From: Oscillospiraceae bacterium
GTDB lineage: Bacteria; Bacillota; Clostridia; Oscillospirales; CAG-272
DNA length: 64,000 nt
Assembly: GCA_015064805.1 (NCBI GenBank)
Contig: SVRN01000004.1
Span: 1-64,000, forward strand
Direction of reading: 5' to 3'
Positions within the stretch are counted from its first letter, which is position 1; every line of letters starts with the position of its first letter. The notes beneath the pieces were generated by a model. That model made no database searches. It had not been told where the DNA came from and saw only the letters and a list, made by a program, of their open reading frames with translations. Made by a program: the position numbers and the translations under genes. This document shows positions 24,447 to 32,408 of this stretch, piece by piece.

Positions 24447-25868
24447 TTACTTTTCGTCACTTGCCCAGATCTCCTTGATCACCGCCTCATCGCCGCAACC
24501 GTCCTTGTGGTTTTTGGGGTCGTAGGCGTAATACTGCCACTGAAGGACGTTGCCGTCCTCGTCATAGATGCGCGCGACGCGCTGACCGGGCATGGCGAAA
24601 AATCCTTCGCCCTCGGCCTCGTTCATGACCCAATCGTAGGCGTATTCGAGGAATTCAGCGCGGTACCAATCGGGCTGGTTGGCGTACCAGGTGATCTCGT
24701 CCATGCCCCAGGTGCGCATATCGTTCGGCTTGGGAACGTGGAGCGACGCGGAGTCGTCGCCGAAGTTGTCCAGCTCGACCAGATAGGGCAGGGTTTCGCA
24801 CTCCCAGCCGCTGTAGGTCATGCCCCCCTTGCTCTTGCCGTAGATGGAGTCGCTGTGACCGGCTTGGAAGGTGGCGCGCTGGGGATCGTCCTCGGTGGGG
24901 AAGTGGGGCTCTTGCGAGCCATCCGCCATGGGACGGGAGGGGTACATATGGAAGTCAAACAGCAGCACATCGTCCGAGCCGACGAGGCCGTGGGTGTGAG
25001 CATTGATGAAGACGAAGCCGCGGCGGGCGTGGTCGTAGGCAAATTCGCGAATCTTGGCAAGCAGATCGGTCCAGTTTTCCCAGTTCTTATCATCGCGGCC
25101 GATCAGATGGATCTGTCCCATGTGCAGGCCCTCGTAGCCAAGCAGAATGTACTGGCAGGCGCGGTAGTAGAAAAACAGTCTGGTCTCCTGCTTGGTGATG
25201 TCGGGAACGGCCGTGCCGGCGCCCCATTGATCCTTAAAGGAGCCGTCGGAGTAGCACATAGCCTCAAACGAGAAATTGCGCTCCTCGACGGGCAGATCGA
25301 ACGCCTCGAATACCCATGCGGGAATCGGGATCTCGTTGACCTTGCCCGAGATGCACTCGAACACGCATGCCTCGAACACGACCTCGGGATCACGCTCGTG
25401 CACGGATTTGATAAACGCCGTCTGTCCACCGTAGGTGTCGTAGTCCTCGGGGCCGGGACTCCAGCAGGTCGCGGCGCGGCAGATGTACTTGGCGCCCGTG
25501 TTCAAGATGAACTTGCGCACGTGGGAGCTGTTGCTGGAATTGGACACGAAGGAGCCCTCCAGCGAAATGGTAACGGCGCGGGAGAGGTAATTGCAAAGCA
25601 CCTCGTGGCTGATGGTGTCTTGAAAATAGTAGGTCATGTCAACCTCCGGTTCGTCTTCTGGGGGCTCTTGCACGGGCGGTTCGTTCTGCGGCGGTTCGTT
25701 CTGCGGCGGTTCGTTCTGCGGCGGCTCGGTTTGAGTGCCGTCATCCGGTACAGGATCGGGCGTCTGCTCGACGGGCGGTCGGTCGCAGCCAAACAGGCAA
25801 CCGAACGATAGCAGCGCGCTGAGCAACAGCAGCAGAGCGCGTGTCAACATTTTTTCATTTTGCTTCAC
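24447..25868 (-). CDS. Large lipoprotein of unknown function with Pro-rich linker
   Basis: 473 aa. GTG start at 25868 is chosen because AAGGAGG lies 8 bases before it and it is followed directly by a lipoprotein signal (LTRALLLLLSALLSFGCLFGC). Residues ~25-65 are a Pro/Glu/Gln/Asn-rich linker with PPQNE repeats. The remainder is a ~400-residue soluble domain with motifs such as RRGFVFINAHTHGLVGS, LFDFHMYPSRPM and YSGWECETLPYLVELDNFG that I cannot assign. Its HTH and acidic motifs would suit an enzyme with a barrel fold, but this is a guess. Divergent from the GPH symporter gene. Confidence 0.72.
   Translation of the reverse strand: MKQNEKMLTRALLLLLSALLSFGCLFGCDRPPVEQTPDPVPDDGTQTEPPQNEPPQNEPPQNEPPVQEPPEDEPEVDMTYYFQDTISHEVLCNYLSRAVTISLEGSFVSNSSNSSHVRKFILNTGAKYICRAATCWSPGPEDYDTYGGQTAFIKSVHERDPEVVFEACVFECISGKVNEIPIPAWVFEAFDLPVEERNFSFEAMCYSDGSFKDQWGAGTAVPDITKQETRLFFYYRACQYILLGYEGLHMGQIHLIGRDDKNWENWTDLLAKIREFAYDHARRGFVFINAHTHGLVGSDDVLLFDFHMYPSRPMADGSQEPHFPTEDDPQRATFQAGHSDSIYGKSKGGMTYSGWECETLPYLVELDNFGDDSASLHVPKPNDMRTWGMDEITWYANQPDWYRAEFLEYAYDWVMNEAEGEGFFAMPGQRVARIYDEDGNVLQWQYYAYDPKNHKDGCGDEAVIKEIWASDEK
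25679..25738 (-). repeat. 15-bp tandem repeat encoding PPQNE units
   Basis: The unit GGCGGTTCGTTCTGC (plus-strand sense) is repeated three times nearly exactly and continues into degenerate units. It lies in the linker of the lipoprotein gene and encodes repeats of Pro-Pro-Gln-Asn-Glu, a tract prone to slippage. Confidence 0.85.
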
Positions 25869-26026
25869 GGGGGGTTCCTCCTTGTGGGCTTGATTGATTA
25901 CAGCATACCACATTTTGCCGCGCGCGTCAAGAGAGATCGAAAACTTTTGCATGCCGCAAGCAAAAAATCAATTGGAAAAAAGTTGATAAATCCAACAAAA
26001 AAAGAATAAAAAAGCATAAAAATTAG

Positions 26027-26054
26027 TTGACATTGCGCAAATATATGATATAAT
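26027..26054 (+). promoter_or_regulatory. Promoter of the GPH symporter gene
   Basis: TTGACA (26027-26032), 16 bp, TATAAT (26049-26054). Predicted transcript start is near 26061, giving a ~118-nt leader with an internal terminator-like hairpin. Confidence 0.85.
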
Positions 26055-26083
26055 GTTATATGTAATTCGTTATAGCAAAAGCG

Positions 26084-26134
26084 CACAGTCACCAAGGACC
26101 CCCGAAAAAGAGCCCCCGATGGCTGTGTTTTTTT
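26084..26134 (+). terminator. Terminator-like hairpin in the leader of the symporter gene
   Basis: CACAGTCA (26084-26091) can pair with TGGCTGTG (26120-26127, one G-U), enclosing a CCCCCG...CCCCCG region, followed by T7 (26128-26134). No plus-strand gene lies upstream, so it is inside the leader of the symporter mRNA. It could be an attenuator or the end of a ~70-nt small RNA. Confidence 0.6.
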
Positions 26135-26178
26135 GCGGCGATGAAGGACATATCAACATTTTACGAAAGAGGTACACA

Positions 26179-27678
26179 ATGAAAAAAGAACCTAAGCTTG
26201 ATGCAAACGGCAAGCGCAAATTTGGTATGCGCGATTGCCTTGCGTATGCAGCCGGTGACCTTGGTTGTAACATGAGCTTCGCGCTCAAGGGCACGATGGC
26301 ACTGTTCTGGACGCAGGTTATGGGTATGAGTGCCTGGTATTCTCTGCTCCTGATCATCGTTCAGATCTGGGATGCCATCAACGATCCGCTGATCGGCTCT
26401 ATGATCGACGCGGATAAGCACAAGTATAAGAGAAACAAGTTTTTGCAGTACATTTGGTTTGGCTCGATCGGCCTGATCGTCGGTGGTGCCTGCTGCTTCC
26501 TGCCGTTCCCGCAGGCTCCCGTTTGGGCGAAGTTCATCATCTTCATCGCCGGTTACGTTGTATGGGATGCCTTCTACACCGTAGCGAACGTTCCTTACGG
26601 CTCGTTGCTCAGCCTGATTTCCAAAGAACCCGCTGACCGTGCCTCTTTGTCTGCATGGCGCTCCATCGGTAGCCTCGCAGGTAATATGGTTCCCATGGTC
26701 GTTTTGAAGTTCATCATTTACAACGAAGACCAGACCCTCAACGGCAATATGGTATTCCTATCTGCTTTCATTATGGGTATTCTTGGCTTCATCTGCTTCC
26801 AGTTCATGATCAAGAACACGACCATCCGCGAAGATACGGAAATTGCCTGCAATGAAGATCAGCCGAAGTTCAACGTATTTAAGGCGATGGGCAACTTCTT
26901 GAAGAACCGCCCTGCCGTTGGCGCAACGCTGGCTGCTATGGGTATGTTCATCGGTATGCAGGGCGCTACCACTGCCGTTGACGTTACCTTCCAGGTTTAT
27001 TTTAAGAATGCTCAGATTTCCGGTTTGATCTCTGCGTTTGCTATGATCCCTATCGTTGTCTTTACTCCCCTGGCACGCAAAATGGTCGTTAAGTACGGTA
27101 AGAAGGAACTGTCCATGGTGGGCGCGGTCTGCTACATTCTGGGCGCAGTCCTTTTGTTTGCCGCGCCTCTTGGCCTCATCCCCGTATCGGAAGGCAACAC
27201 CGGTGTGGACCTGATCATTTATGTGGTCGCACAGCTGATCTGCTCTTTGGGCTTGGGTATCTACTCGACGGTATCCTGGGCAATGATGGGCGACGCTATC
27301 GACTACAACGAGTGGAAGACGGGCACTCGCGAAGAAGGCACCGTCTACGCGCTGCATTCTTTCTTCCGTAAGCTGGCGCAGGGCATTGGTCCCGCCGTTG
27401 CCGTTGCTATCATGGGTACCATGGGTTACGTCAACAACGCGATCGACCCCGAGACCGGTGCTGAATTTATCGACATCAACCTGATTTCTTGGGCTGACAG
27501 ACTTCAGATCCGTTCTCTGGTTGCGGTTCTGTACCTGGTTGCCGGTCTCTTTATCTTTGTCGGTCTGGGTCTGGTTTACAATCTGGACAAGAAGACGCTT
27601 AACAAGATGAACGAAGAACTCGCTGCCAAGAGAGCCGGTGAGGCTGTTTTGGAAGAGCCTGTAAATGAAGAGGCTTAA
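26179..27678 (+). CDS. GPH-family sugar:cation symporter (MFS)
   Basis: 499 aa, about 12 membrane helices. Family marks: FGMRDCLAYAAGDLGCNMSFAL at the N-terminus, DAINDPLIGSMIDADKHKYKRNKFLQ in loop 2-3, NVPYGSLL, and MMGDAIDYNEWKTGTREEG before the last helices. These match the glycoside-pentoside-hexuronide transporters (MelB/YicJ/UidB type). It imports an oligosaccharide or glycoside, probably the substrate of the GH2 enzyme downstream. RBS GAAAGAGG. Confidence 0.92.
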   Translation: MKKEPKLDANGKRKFGMRDCLAYAAGDLGCNMSFALKGTMALFWTQVMGMSAWYSLLLIIVQIWDAINDPLIGSMIDADKHKYKRNKFLQYIWFGSIGLIVGGACCFLPFPQAPVWAKFIIFIAGYVVWDAFYTVANVPYGSLLSLISKEPADRASLSAWRSIGSLAGNMVPMVVLKFIIYNEDQTLNGNMVFLSAFIMGILGFICFQFMIKNTTIREDTEIACNEDQPKFNVFKAMGNFLKNRPAVGATLAAMGMFIGMQGATTAVDVTFQVYFKNAQISGLISAFAMIPIVVFTPLARKMVVKYGKKELSMVGAVCYILGAVLLFAAPLGLIPVSEGNTGVDLIIYVVAQLICSLGLGIYSTVSWAMMGDAIDYNEWKTGTREEGTVYALHSFFRKLAQGIGPAVAVAIMGTMGYVNNAIDPETGAEFIDINLISWADRLQIRSLVAVLYLVAGLFIFVGLGLVYNLDKKTLNKMNEELAAKRAGEAVLEEPVNEEA

Positions 27679-27697
27679 GTTTCATTGATACCCCTTT

Positions 27698-27726
27698 GGC
27701 GTCCGACGTTTTTGGCGTCGGACGCC
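27698..27726 (+). terminator. Terminator after the symporter gene
   Basis: Perfect 11-bp GC-rich stem GGCGTCCGACG / CGTCGGACGCC (27698-27708, 27716-27726) followed by ATTTT; a moderate U tract. Confidence 0.7.
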
Positions 27727-27763
27727 ATTTTCACGATTTCATATTCCGTTAAAAAAATAGATA

Positions 27764-27791
27764 TTGCCACGTAAAAAACGTGTGATATCAT
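27764..27791 (+). promoter_or_regulatory. Probable promoter of the GH2 gene
   Basis: A TTGCCA box followed after ~16 bp by TATCAT; the spacer contains the small palindrome CACGT-AAAAA-ACGTG. GH2 can therefore be expressed separately from the symporter. Confidence 0.5.
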
Positions 27792-27822
27792 ATCAATAAC
27801 AAACCAAGGGACGGAGGTTCTT

Positions 27823-30072
27823 ATGAGAACGATTCTGAATTTTAATGCCAAATGGGCATTTTCCAAAATGGTAAGTGACATTCCCGCTGCCATTGACAAC
27901 CGCTGGGATTTCGTCAACCTGCCCCACTCATGGAACGCGCTGGACGGTCAGGACGGCGGCAACGACTACTTCCGCGGCACGGCTTACTACGCCAAGGCCT
28001 TTGACAAGATCGATCTGCCCGCGGCGGCGCTGTACTATCTGGAGATCCGCGGTGCCAACTCGTCTGCTGACGTCTATCTGAACGGTCAGCATCTGGCGCA
28101 TCACGACGGCGGTTACTCCACCTGGCGCGTCAATTTGACGAGTGCGATGGCCGACCGCGACAATCTCCTGGTCATCGCCGTCAACAACGCGGCCAACGAA
28201 ACGGTCTACCCGCAGGTTGCTGACTTTACCTTCTACGGCGGTCTGTACCGCGACGTCAACATCATTTGCGTTGGCGAGTCGCACTTTGAGCTGGATCATT
28301 TCGGCACGCCCGGCCTGAAGATCACCCCCACCATCGACGGCACGACGGCGCACGTCGAGGTCGAGACCTGGGTGTGCGGCATGAAGGAGGGGCAGCTGCT
28401 CCGCTACACCCTCTACGACGCGCAGGAAAACGTCGTTGCGACGGTCGACAGCACCGACACCAAGGTCACGCTGGACATCGAAAACGTCCATCTGTGGCAC
28501 GGCCGCAAGGATCCGTATCTCTACTGCTGCGAGATCGAGCTCTGTGAGGGCGACGACGTGATCGACAACGTCTGCAACCGCTTCGGCTGCCGCACTTTCC
28601 GCATCGATCCCGACAACGGCTTTATCCTCAACGGCGAGGAATATCCTCTGCGCGGCGTGTCCCGCCATCAGGACCGTTGGGGCATTGGTAACGCCCTGCT
28701 GCCCGAGCACCATGCCGAGGATATCGATCTGATCATGGAGGTCGGCGCGACCACCATTCGTCTGGCGCACTATCAGCACGATCAGTATTTCTACGATCTG
28801 TGCGACGAAAAGGGTCTGGTCATCTGGGCCGAGATCCCCTATATCTCCCGTCATATGCCCGGCGGCCGTGAGAACACCATCTCCCAGATGAAGGAGCTGA
28901 TCGTTCAGAACTACAACCACGCCTCCATCGTGGTCTGGGGTCTGTCCAACGAGATCACCATCAGCGGCTCGACGCCCGACCTGCTCGAGAACCACACCAT
29001 CCTCAACGACATGGTCCACGAAATGGATAAGACCCGACTGACCACCATCGCGGCCGTGTCCATGTGCAAGATGGACGATCCCTATATTCAGATTCCCGAC
29101 GTCGTTTCCTATAACCACTATTTCGGCTGGTACGGCGGCGAGACCGACATGAACGGCCCTTGGTTCGATAAGTTCCATGCAACACACCCGAACATTCCGA
29201 TCGGCTGCTCCGAGTACGGCTGTGAGGCGCTCAACTGGCACACCTCCAACCCCGTGCAGGGCGACTACACCGAGGAATATCAGGCGTACTACCACGAGGA
29301 GCTGATCCGTCAGTTCTTCACCCGCAAATACATGTGGGCAACGCACGTCTGGAATATGTTCGACTTCGGTGCCGACGCGCGCGCCGAGGGCGGTGAAAAC
29401 GGCCAGAACCATAAAGGTCTGATCACCATGGACCGCCGATACAAGAAGGACGCCTTCTACGCTTACAAGGCATGGCTGCGCTCCCCCGAGGAAGCCCCCT
29501 TCGTCCACCTGTGCGGCAAGAGATATATCGACCGCGTTGAGGATGTGACCAAGGTCACCGTCTACTCTAATTTGCCCGAGGTCGAGCTGTTTGCCAACGG
29601 TGTCAGCCTTGGCAAAAAGGCGGCTGAGGATCACTTCTTCTATTTCGACGTGCCCAACGTTGGGGAGACCCAACTGGTTGCCGTTGCGGGTGACTATCGT
29701 GACGAGAGCCTCATTCGCAAGGTCGAGGTCTTCAACGAGTCCTACCGCCTGCGCGAAAAGGGCGCGATCCTCAACTGGTTCGACATTACCGAGGTCGAAG
29801 GACACCTCTCCATCAACGACAAGATGAGCGATATCATGGCAACGCTGCAGGGCAAGATGCTCATCGGCGGCCTGCTGCTCAAGTTCATGCCCAAGAAGGG
29901 CGAGAAGATGATGGGCGGCTTCGAGATGAACGGCGATATGATGCAGATGATGGGCGGATTTACGTTGCTTCGTCTGGCCGGTATGATCGGCATGATGGGC
30001 ATCAATCTGACCAAGGAACAGCTGCTGGATATCAACGCCAAGCTCAACAAGATCAAAAAGCCCAAAAAGTAA
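27823..30072 (+). CDS. Glycoside hydrolase family 2 enzyme with Met-rich C-terminal extension
   Basis: 749 aa, no signal peptide. Sugar-binding domain at residues ~10-155 (DNRWDFVNLPHSWNA, YYLEIRGANSSADVYLNG, DFTFYGGLYRDV), Ig-like domain ~155-255, then a TIM barrel with the GH2 catalytic pair: acid/base E377 in WGLSNE and nucleophile E464 in GCSEYG. An Ig-like domain follows at ~560-655 (VTVYSNLPEVELFANG). The last ~90 residues are an unusual helical, Met/Gly/Lys-rich domain (KMLIGGLLLKFMPKKGEKMMG). Probably a beta-galactosidase- or glucuronidase-like enzyme acting inside the cell on sugars imported by the upstream symporter. Confidence 0.9.
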   Translation: MRTILNFNAKWAFSKMVSDIPAAIDNRWDFVNLPHSWNALDGQDGGNDYFRGTAYYAKAFDKIDLPAAALYYLEIRGANSSADVYLNGQHLAHHDGGYSTWRVNLTSAMADRDNLLVIAVNNAANETVYPQVADFTFYGGLYRDVNIICVGESHFELDHFGTPGLKITPTIDGTTAHVEVETWVCGMKEGQLLRYTLYDAQENVVATVDSTDTKVTLDIENVHLWHGRKDPYLYCCEIELCEGDDVIDNVCNRFGCRTFRIDPDNGFILNGEEYPLRGVSRHQDRWGIGNALLPEHHAEDIDLIMEVGATTIRLAHYQHDQYFYDLCDEKGLVIWAEIPYISRHMPGGRENTISQMKELIVQNYNHASIVVWGLSNEITISGSTPDLLENHTILNDMVHEMDKTRLTTIAAVSMCKMDDPYIQIPDVVSYNHYFGWYGGETDMNGPWFDKFHATHPNIPIGCSEYGCEALNWHTSNPVQGDYTEEYQAYYHEELIRQFFTRKYMWATHVWNMFDFGADARAEGGENGQNHKGLITMDRRYKKDAFYAYKAWLRSPEEAPFVHLCGKRYIDRVEDVTKVTVYSNLPEVELFANGVSLGKKAAEDHFFYFDVPNVGETQLVAVAGDYRDESLIRKVEVFNESYRLREKGAILNWFDITEVEGHLSINDKMSDIMATLQGKMLIGGLLLKFMPKKGEKMMGGFEMNGDMMQMMGGFTLLRLAGMIGMMGINLTKEQLLDINAKLNKIKKPKK

Positions 30073-30080
30073 ACAGAGCA

Positions 30081-30111
30081 CGGGAGGCGGACGTCAGTTC
30101 GCCTCCCGTTT
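30081..30111 (+). terminator. Terminator after the GH2 gene
   Basis: CGGGAGGCG / CGCCTCCCG stem (30081-30089, 30100-30108) with a short T tract. Confidence 0.75.
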
Positions 30112-30164
30112 GACGTAGAAATGGGATAAATTGTGAATTATTTGATAAAAAATTCCTATCTGTC

Positions 30165-30192
30165 TTTACAAGTTTCAAAAATGTGGTAAAAT
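30165..30192 (+). promoter_or_regulatory. Promoter of the AraC regulator gene
   Basis: TTTACA (30165-30170), 16 bp, TAAAAT (30187-30192). The ~115-nt leader contains GAGCGAAA/TTTCGCTC (30199-30219). Confidence 0.65.
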
Positions 30193-30314
30193 ATTGTTCG
30201 AGCGAAAATCGGTTTCGCTCCGTACGACCGTATGGGCATGCGGCCGCGCGTTCTCCGGTTGCCCCGTCCGCCGCCGAGCGGATGCCAAGCAAAGGTTTTT
30301 TATAGGTGATTGAT

Positions 30315-31124
30315 ATGAAATGGAACGCAATACATTGTGAAGCCGGCTTCTTCAACAGCCAGTACGCTTCGCTGGGCCGTCGTTCGACCGTCAGCGGAAA
30401 AGCGCAGACGTGGGAGCTGTTGCTGTGCGACACGCAGGGAACGGCCTGCATTAACGAACAAAACTACACGGTAGCGCAAGGAGATCTGATCTGTCTGCGC
30501 CCGGGGGATGAGTGGAAGCTGTCCTTGCCCGTACGCGCAAGCTACGTTCGCATCGGCGAGGAGGCAGAGGCCTTGGTTGAGCGTATGCAAGGCTGGGCGC
30601 GCGTGTTTTGCGTGCGTGACGCGCAGGCTATCAGGGCGGCGATGAGCGAAATTGCTATGTCTGAGCAAAAGCAGGACGAGCTTTCGCAGACGGCGGCACT
30701 TTTGTCCCTGATCGTGATGATCGAGCAGGATTACAGCAAGGACTCACGGCTGGACGTAAGGGCACGCGCAAAAATGCGCGACTCCATCCGCGCGGGCATT
30801 GCGTATATCGAGGAGCATTATCGTGAAAAGTGCACGCTTAATCAGATCGCGGAGCACGCCGAGCGCTCGCCCATATACTTCCACGACGTTTTCCAGGACG
30901 TCATGGGCATGACGCCCTATGAGTACATCGCACAGCTTCGCTTGGACGAGGCCAAGCGGCTTTTGTCGCTGACCGACATGGAGCCCTGCGATATTGCCGA
31001 ATATTGCGGATTCTGCTCCCAGTCCTATTTTAATTTTGTCTTTAAAAAGGCGATGGGCATGACACCGCTGAACTACCGTCGCGGCGCTGCGATGCGTTAT
31101 CTGAATGCGAAGGATGAGGCGTGA
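30315..31124 (+). CDS. AraC-family transcriptional regulator
   Basis: 269 aa. The N-terminal ~90 residues form a cupin-like sensing domain (AQTWELLLCDTQGTACINEQNYTVAQGDLICLRPGDEW). The C-terminal ~100 residues hold two HTH motifs: CTLNQIAEHAERSPIYFHDVFQDVMGMTPYEYIAQLR and DIAEYCGFCSQSYFNFVFKKAMGMTPLNYR. It probably controls the neighbouring symporter/GH2 genes in response to a sugar. ATG at 30315 is preferred to the GTG at 30306 because AGGTG precedes it at good spacing. Confidence 0.92.
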   Translation: MKWNAIHCEAGFFNSQYASLGRRSTVSGKAQTWELLLCDTQGTACINEQNYTVAQGDLICLRPGDEWKLSLPVRASYVRIGEEAEALVERMQGWARVFCVRDAQAIRAAMSEIAMSEQKQDELSQTAALLSLIVMIEQDYSKDSRLDVRARAKMRDSIRAGIAYIEEHYREKCTLNQIAEHAERSPIYFHDVFQDVMGMTPYEYIAQLRLDEAKRLLSLTDMEPCDIAEYCGFCSQSYFNFVFKKAMGMTPLNYRRGAAMRYLNAKDEA

Positions 31125-31132
31125 AAGCAAAA

Positions 31133-31165
31133 GAAAGACCGACTGATATCATCAGTCGGTCTTTC
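31133..31165. terminator. Bidirectional terminator
   Basis: Perfect 15-bp stem GAAAGACCGACTGAT (31133-31147) / 31151-31165 with a 3-base loop, between the convergent AraC and zinc-ribbon genes. Confidence 0.9.
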
Positions 31166-31187
31166 TCCATTCATCCTTGATCCAAGA

Positions 31188-31469
31188 TCAACGGCCGGTC
31201 TTATTGCGGAAGCAATCGCTGCAATAAACGGGGCGATCATCGTGGGGCTCGAAAGGAACCTTGCAGGGGTTGCCGCACTCGGAGCAAACGGCGTCAAACA
31301 TCTGACGCGCGCCGCCTTCGCCGCGCTCTGCCTTACGGTTTGCACGGCAAGCCTTACATCTCTGAGGCTCGTTGGTGAAACCCTTCTCTGCGTAAAATTC
31401 CTGCTCGCCGGCAGTAAAGGTGAATTCCTGTCCGCAATCTTTGCAGACCAAAGTTTTGTCGCTGTACAT
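31188..31469 (-). CDS. Small double zinc-ribbon protein
   Basis: 93 aa. Two zinc ribbons: CKDCG...CKAC at residues ~9-38 (YSDKTLVCKDCGQEFTFT, AGEQEFYAEKGFTNEPQRC) and CSECGNPCKVPF...YCSDC at ~62-87. This is a common clostridial small zinc-ribbon family of unknown function, possibly nucleic-acid related. Start 31469 is preceded by AGAGGG. Monocistronic with its own promoter. Confidence 0.85.
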   Translation of the reverse strand: MYSDKTLVCKDCGQEFTFTAGEQEFYAEKGFTNEPQRCKACRANRKAERGEGGARQMFDAVCSECGNPCKVPFEPHDDRPVYCSDCFRNKTGR

Positions 31470-31516
31470 CGTTAACCCTCTTTTTCTCTTTGGCACATTT
31501 CCTGTGCAAGTAATTT

Positions 31517-31545
31517 ATTTTACCATGCCTTATGACCTTTGTCAA
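31517..31545 (-). promoter_or_regulatory. Promoter of the zinc-ribbon gene
   Basis: Minus strand: TTGACA (31545-31540), 17 bp, TAAAAT (31522-31517). Confidence 0.8.
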
Positions 31546-31657
31546 TAACTTTTTCACAAAAACCATAAAAATTTTCATAAATTTTCAAAACTTCTGTGAA
31601 AAATATCACAAAAAGTCGAGAAAATCACCATGCGGCGCTCACGATCCCGTATCTTCC

Positions 31658-32227
31658 TTACACACTCTGAAGCATCAGGGTAAGCAGGGCAGACCACGCC
31701 CGATCCTGCGCGCGGGCGATCTCGGCAAGGCTTTCGTTCAAAGCGCGGTCATAAAGGCTCCTCTCGTCGTGCAAAACGCACAGCGCGTGGGCGGCGCGCG
31801 TCTTGTTTTGCTCGGCGTAAAAACGGAAGGTGTCGGGCGGTGGCGGTTGCTTGCCGCGGGCGAAGCGGGGGAGAGTAGCGGTGGCTTCGTACAACAGCGT
31901 GCTCATGCGGCAAAGGCTGCGCAGCTCCTCGCGGCGATGCTGGCCCACCGAGGAGGTACGGGCGGGAAAGAGCAGAGCGGCGGCAAAGACCGTGCCCGTG
32001 AGCGTGTGCTGCGCCTCGGCAAAGCGGGCGCATCCGTCGCGGGGCAGGGGAGGCATGAACACGCGGAAGAGTCGGGCGTGAAGATCGGCCAGTGTGCTGG
32101 AGGCGCGACGGTTGCATTCCGAGATGCCGGTGATGAGGCTGCATGAGTCGTGCTCGGCGGCCTCGGTCAGTAGCGTCAGGGCGGTATGCGCCTCGTTTGC
32201 AAGATTGAGTAACGATTGAATATCCAT
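31658..32227 (-). CDS. PhoU/DUF47-like helical protein (tentative)
   Basis: 189 aa, all-helical by composition. The segment HDSCSLITGISECNRRASSTLADLHARLFRVFMPPLPRDGCARFAEAQHTLTG resembles in pattern the DUF47/PhoU-like motif (a bundle with an E-x-x-A-D-x-I helix and an F-x-P-x-x-R-D loop). However, the acidic metal-binding residues are mostly replaced, so the assignment is weak. Start 32227 has GGAGG five bases upstream. Divergent from the GH-like gene. Confidence 0.6.
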   Translation of the reverse strand: MDIQSLLNLANEAHTALTLLTEAAEHDSCSLITGISECNRRASSTLADLHARLFRVFMPPLPRDGCARFAEAQHTLTGTVFAAALLFPARTSSVGQHRREELRSLCRMSTLLYEATATLPRFARGKQPPPPDTFRFYAEQNKTRAAHALCVLHDERSLYDRALNESLAEIARAQDRAWSALLTLMLQSV

Positions 32228-32286
32228 GGCATCCTCCGGTTGGTGATGCTTCATTGTATGCGGCGGCGCGGGCAAATATGTCTGCT

Positions 32287-32313
32287 TGTCCAATCTGCCA
32301 AAAAAATTGGACA
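32287..32313. promoter_or_regulatory. Inverted repeat between divergent genes (possible operator)
   Basis: TGTCCAAT (32287-32294) and ATTGGACA (32306-32313) are a perfect 8-bp inverted repeat with an 11-bp gap. They lie between the starts of the PhoU-like and GH-like genes, upstream of a weak plus-strand promoter (TTGAAA 32339-32344, 17 bp, TATATA 32362-32367). Confidence 0.5.
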
Positions 32314-32408
32314 GTTCGACAAAATGTGCGCCGTCGCATTGAAATTTTATCGAGAATATGATATATATAGACTAACGCACTGGCCGTATGGCCGGAAAGG
32401 AGCGAATT

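Noticed and set aside
27928..30081. 717-aa open frame antisense to the GH2 gene
   Set aside because: High GC and codon bias leave the antisense frame open. It has no RBS or recognisable domain, whereas the plus-strand frame has all GH2 motifs.
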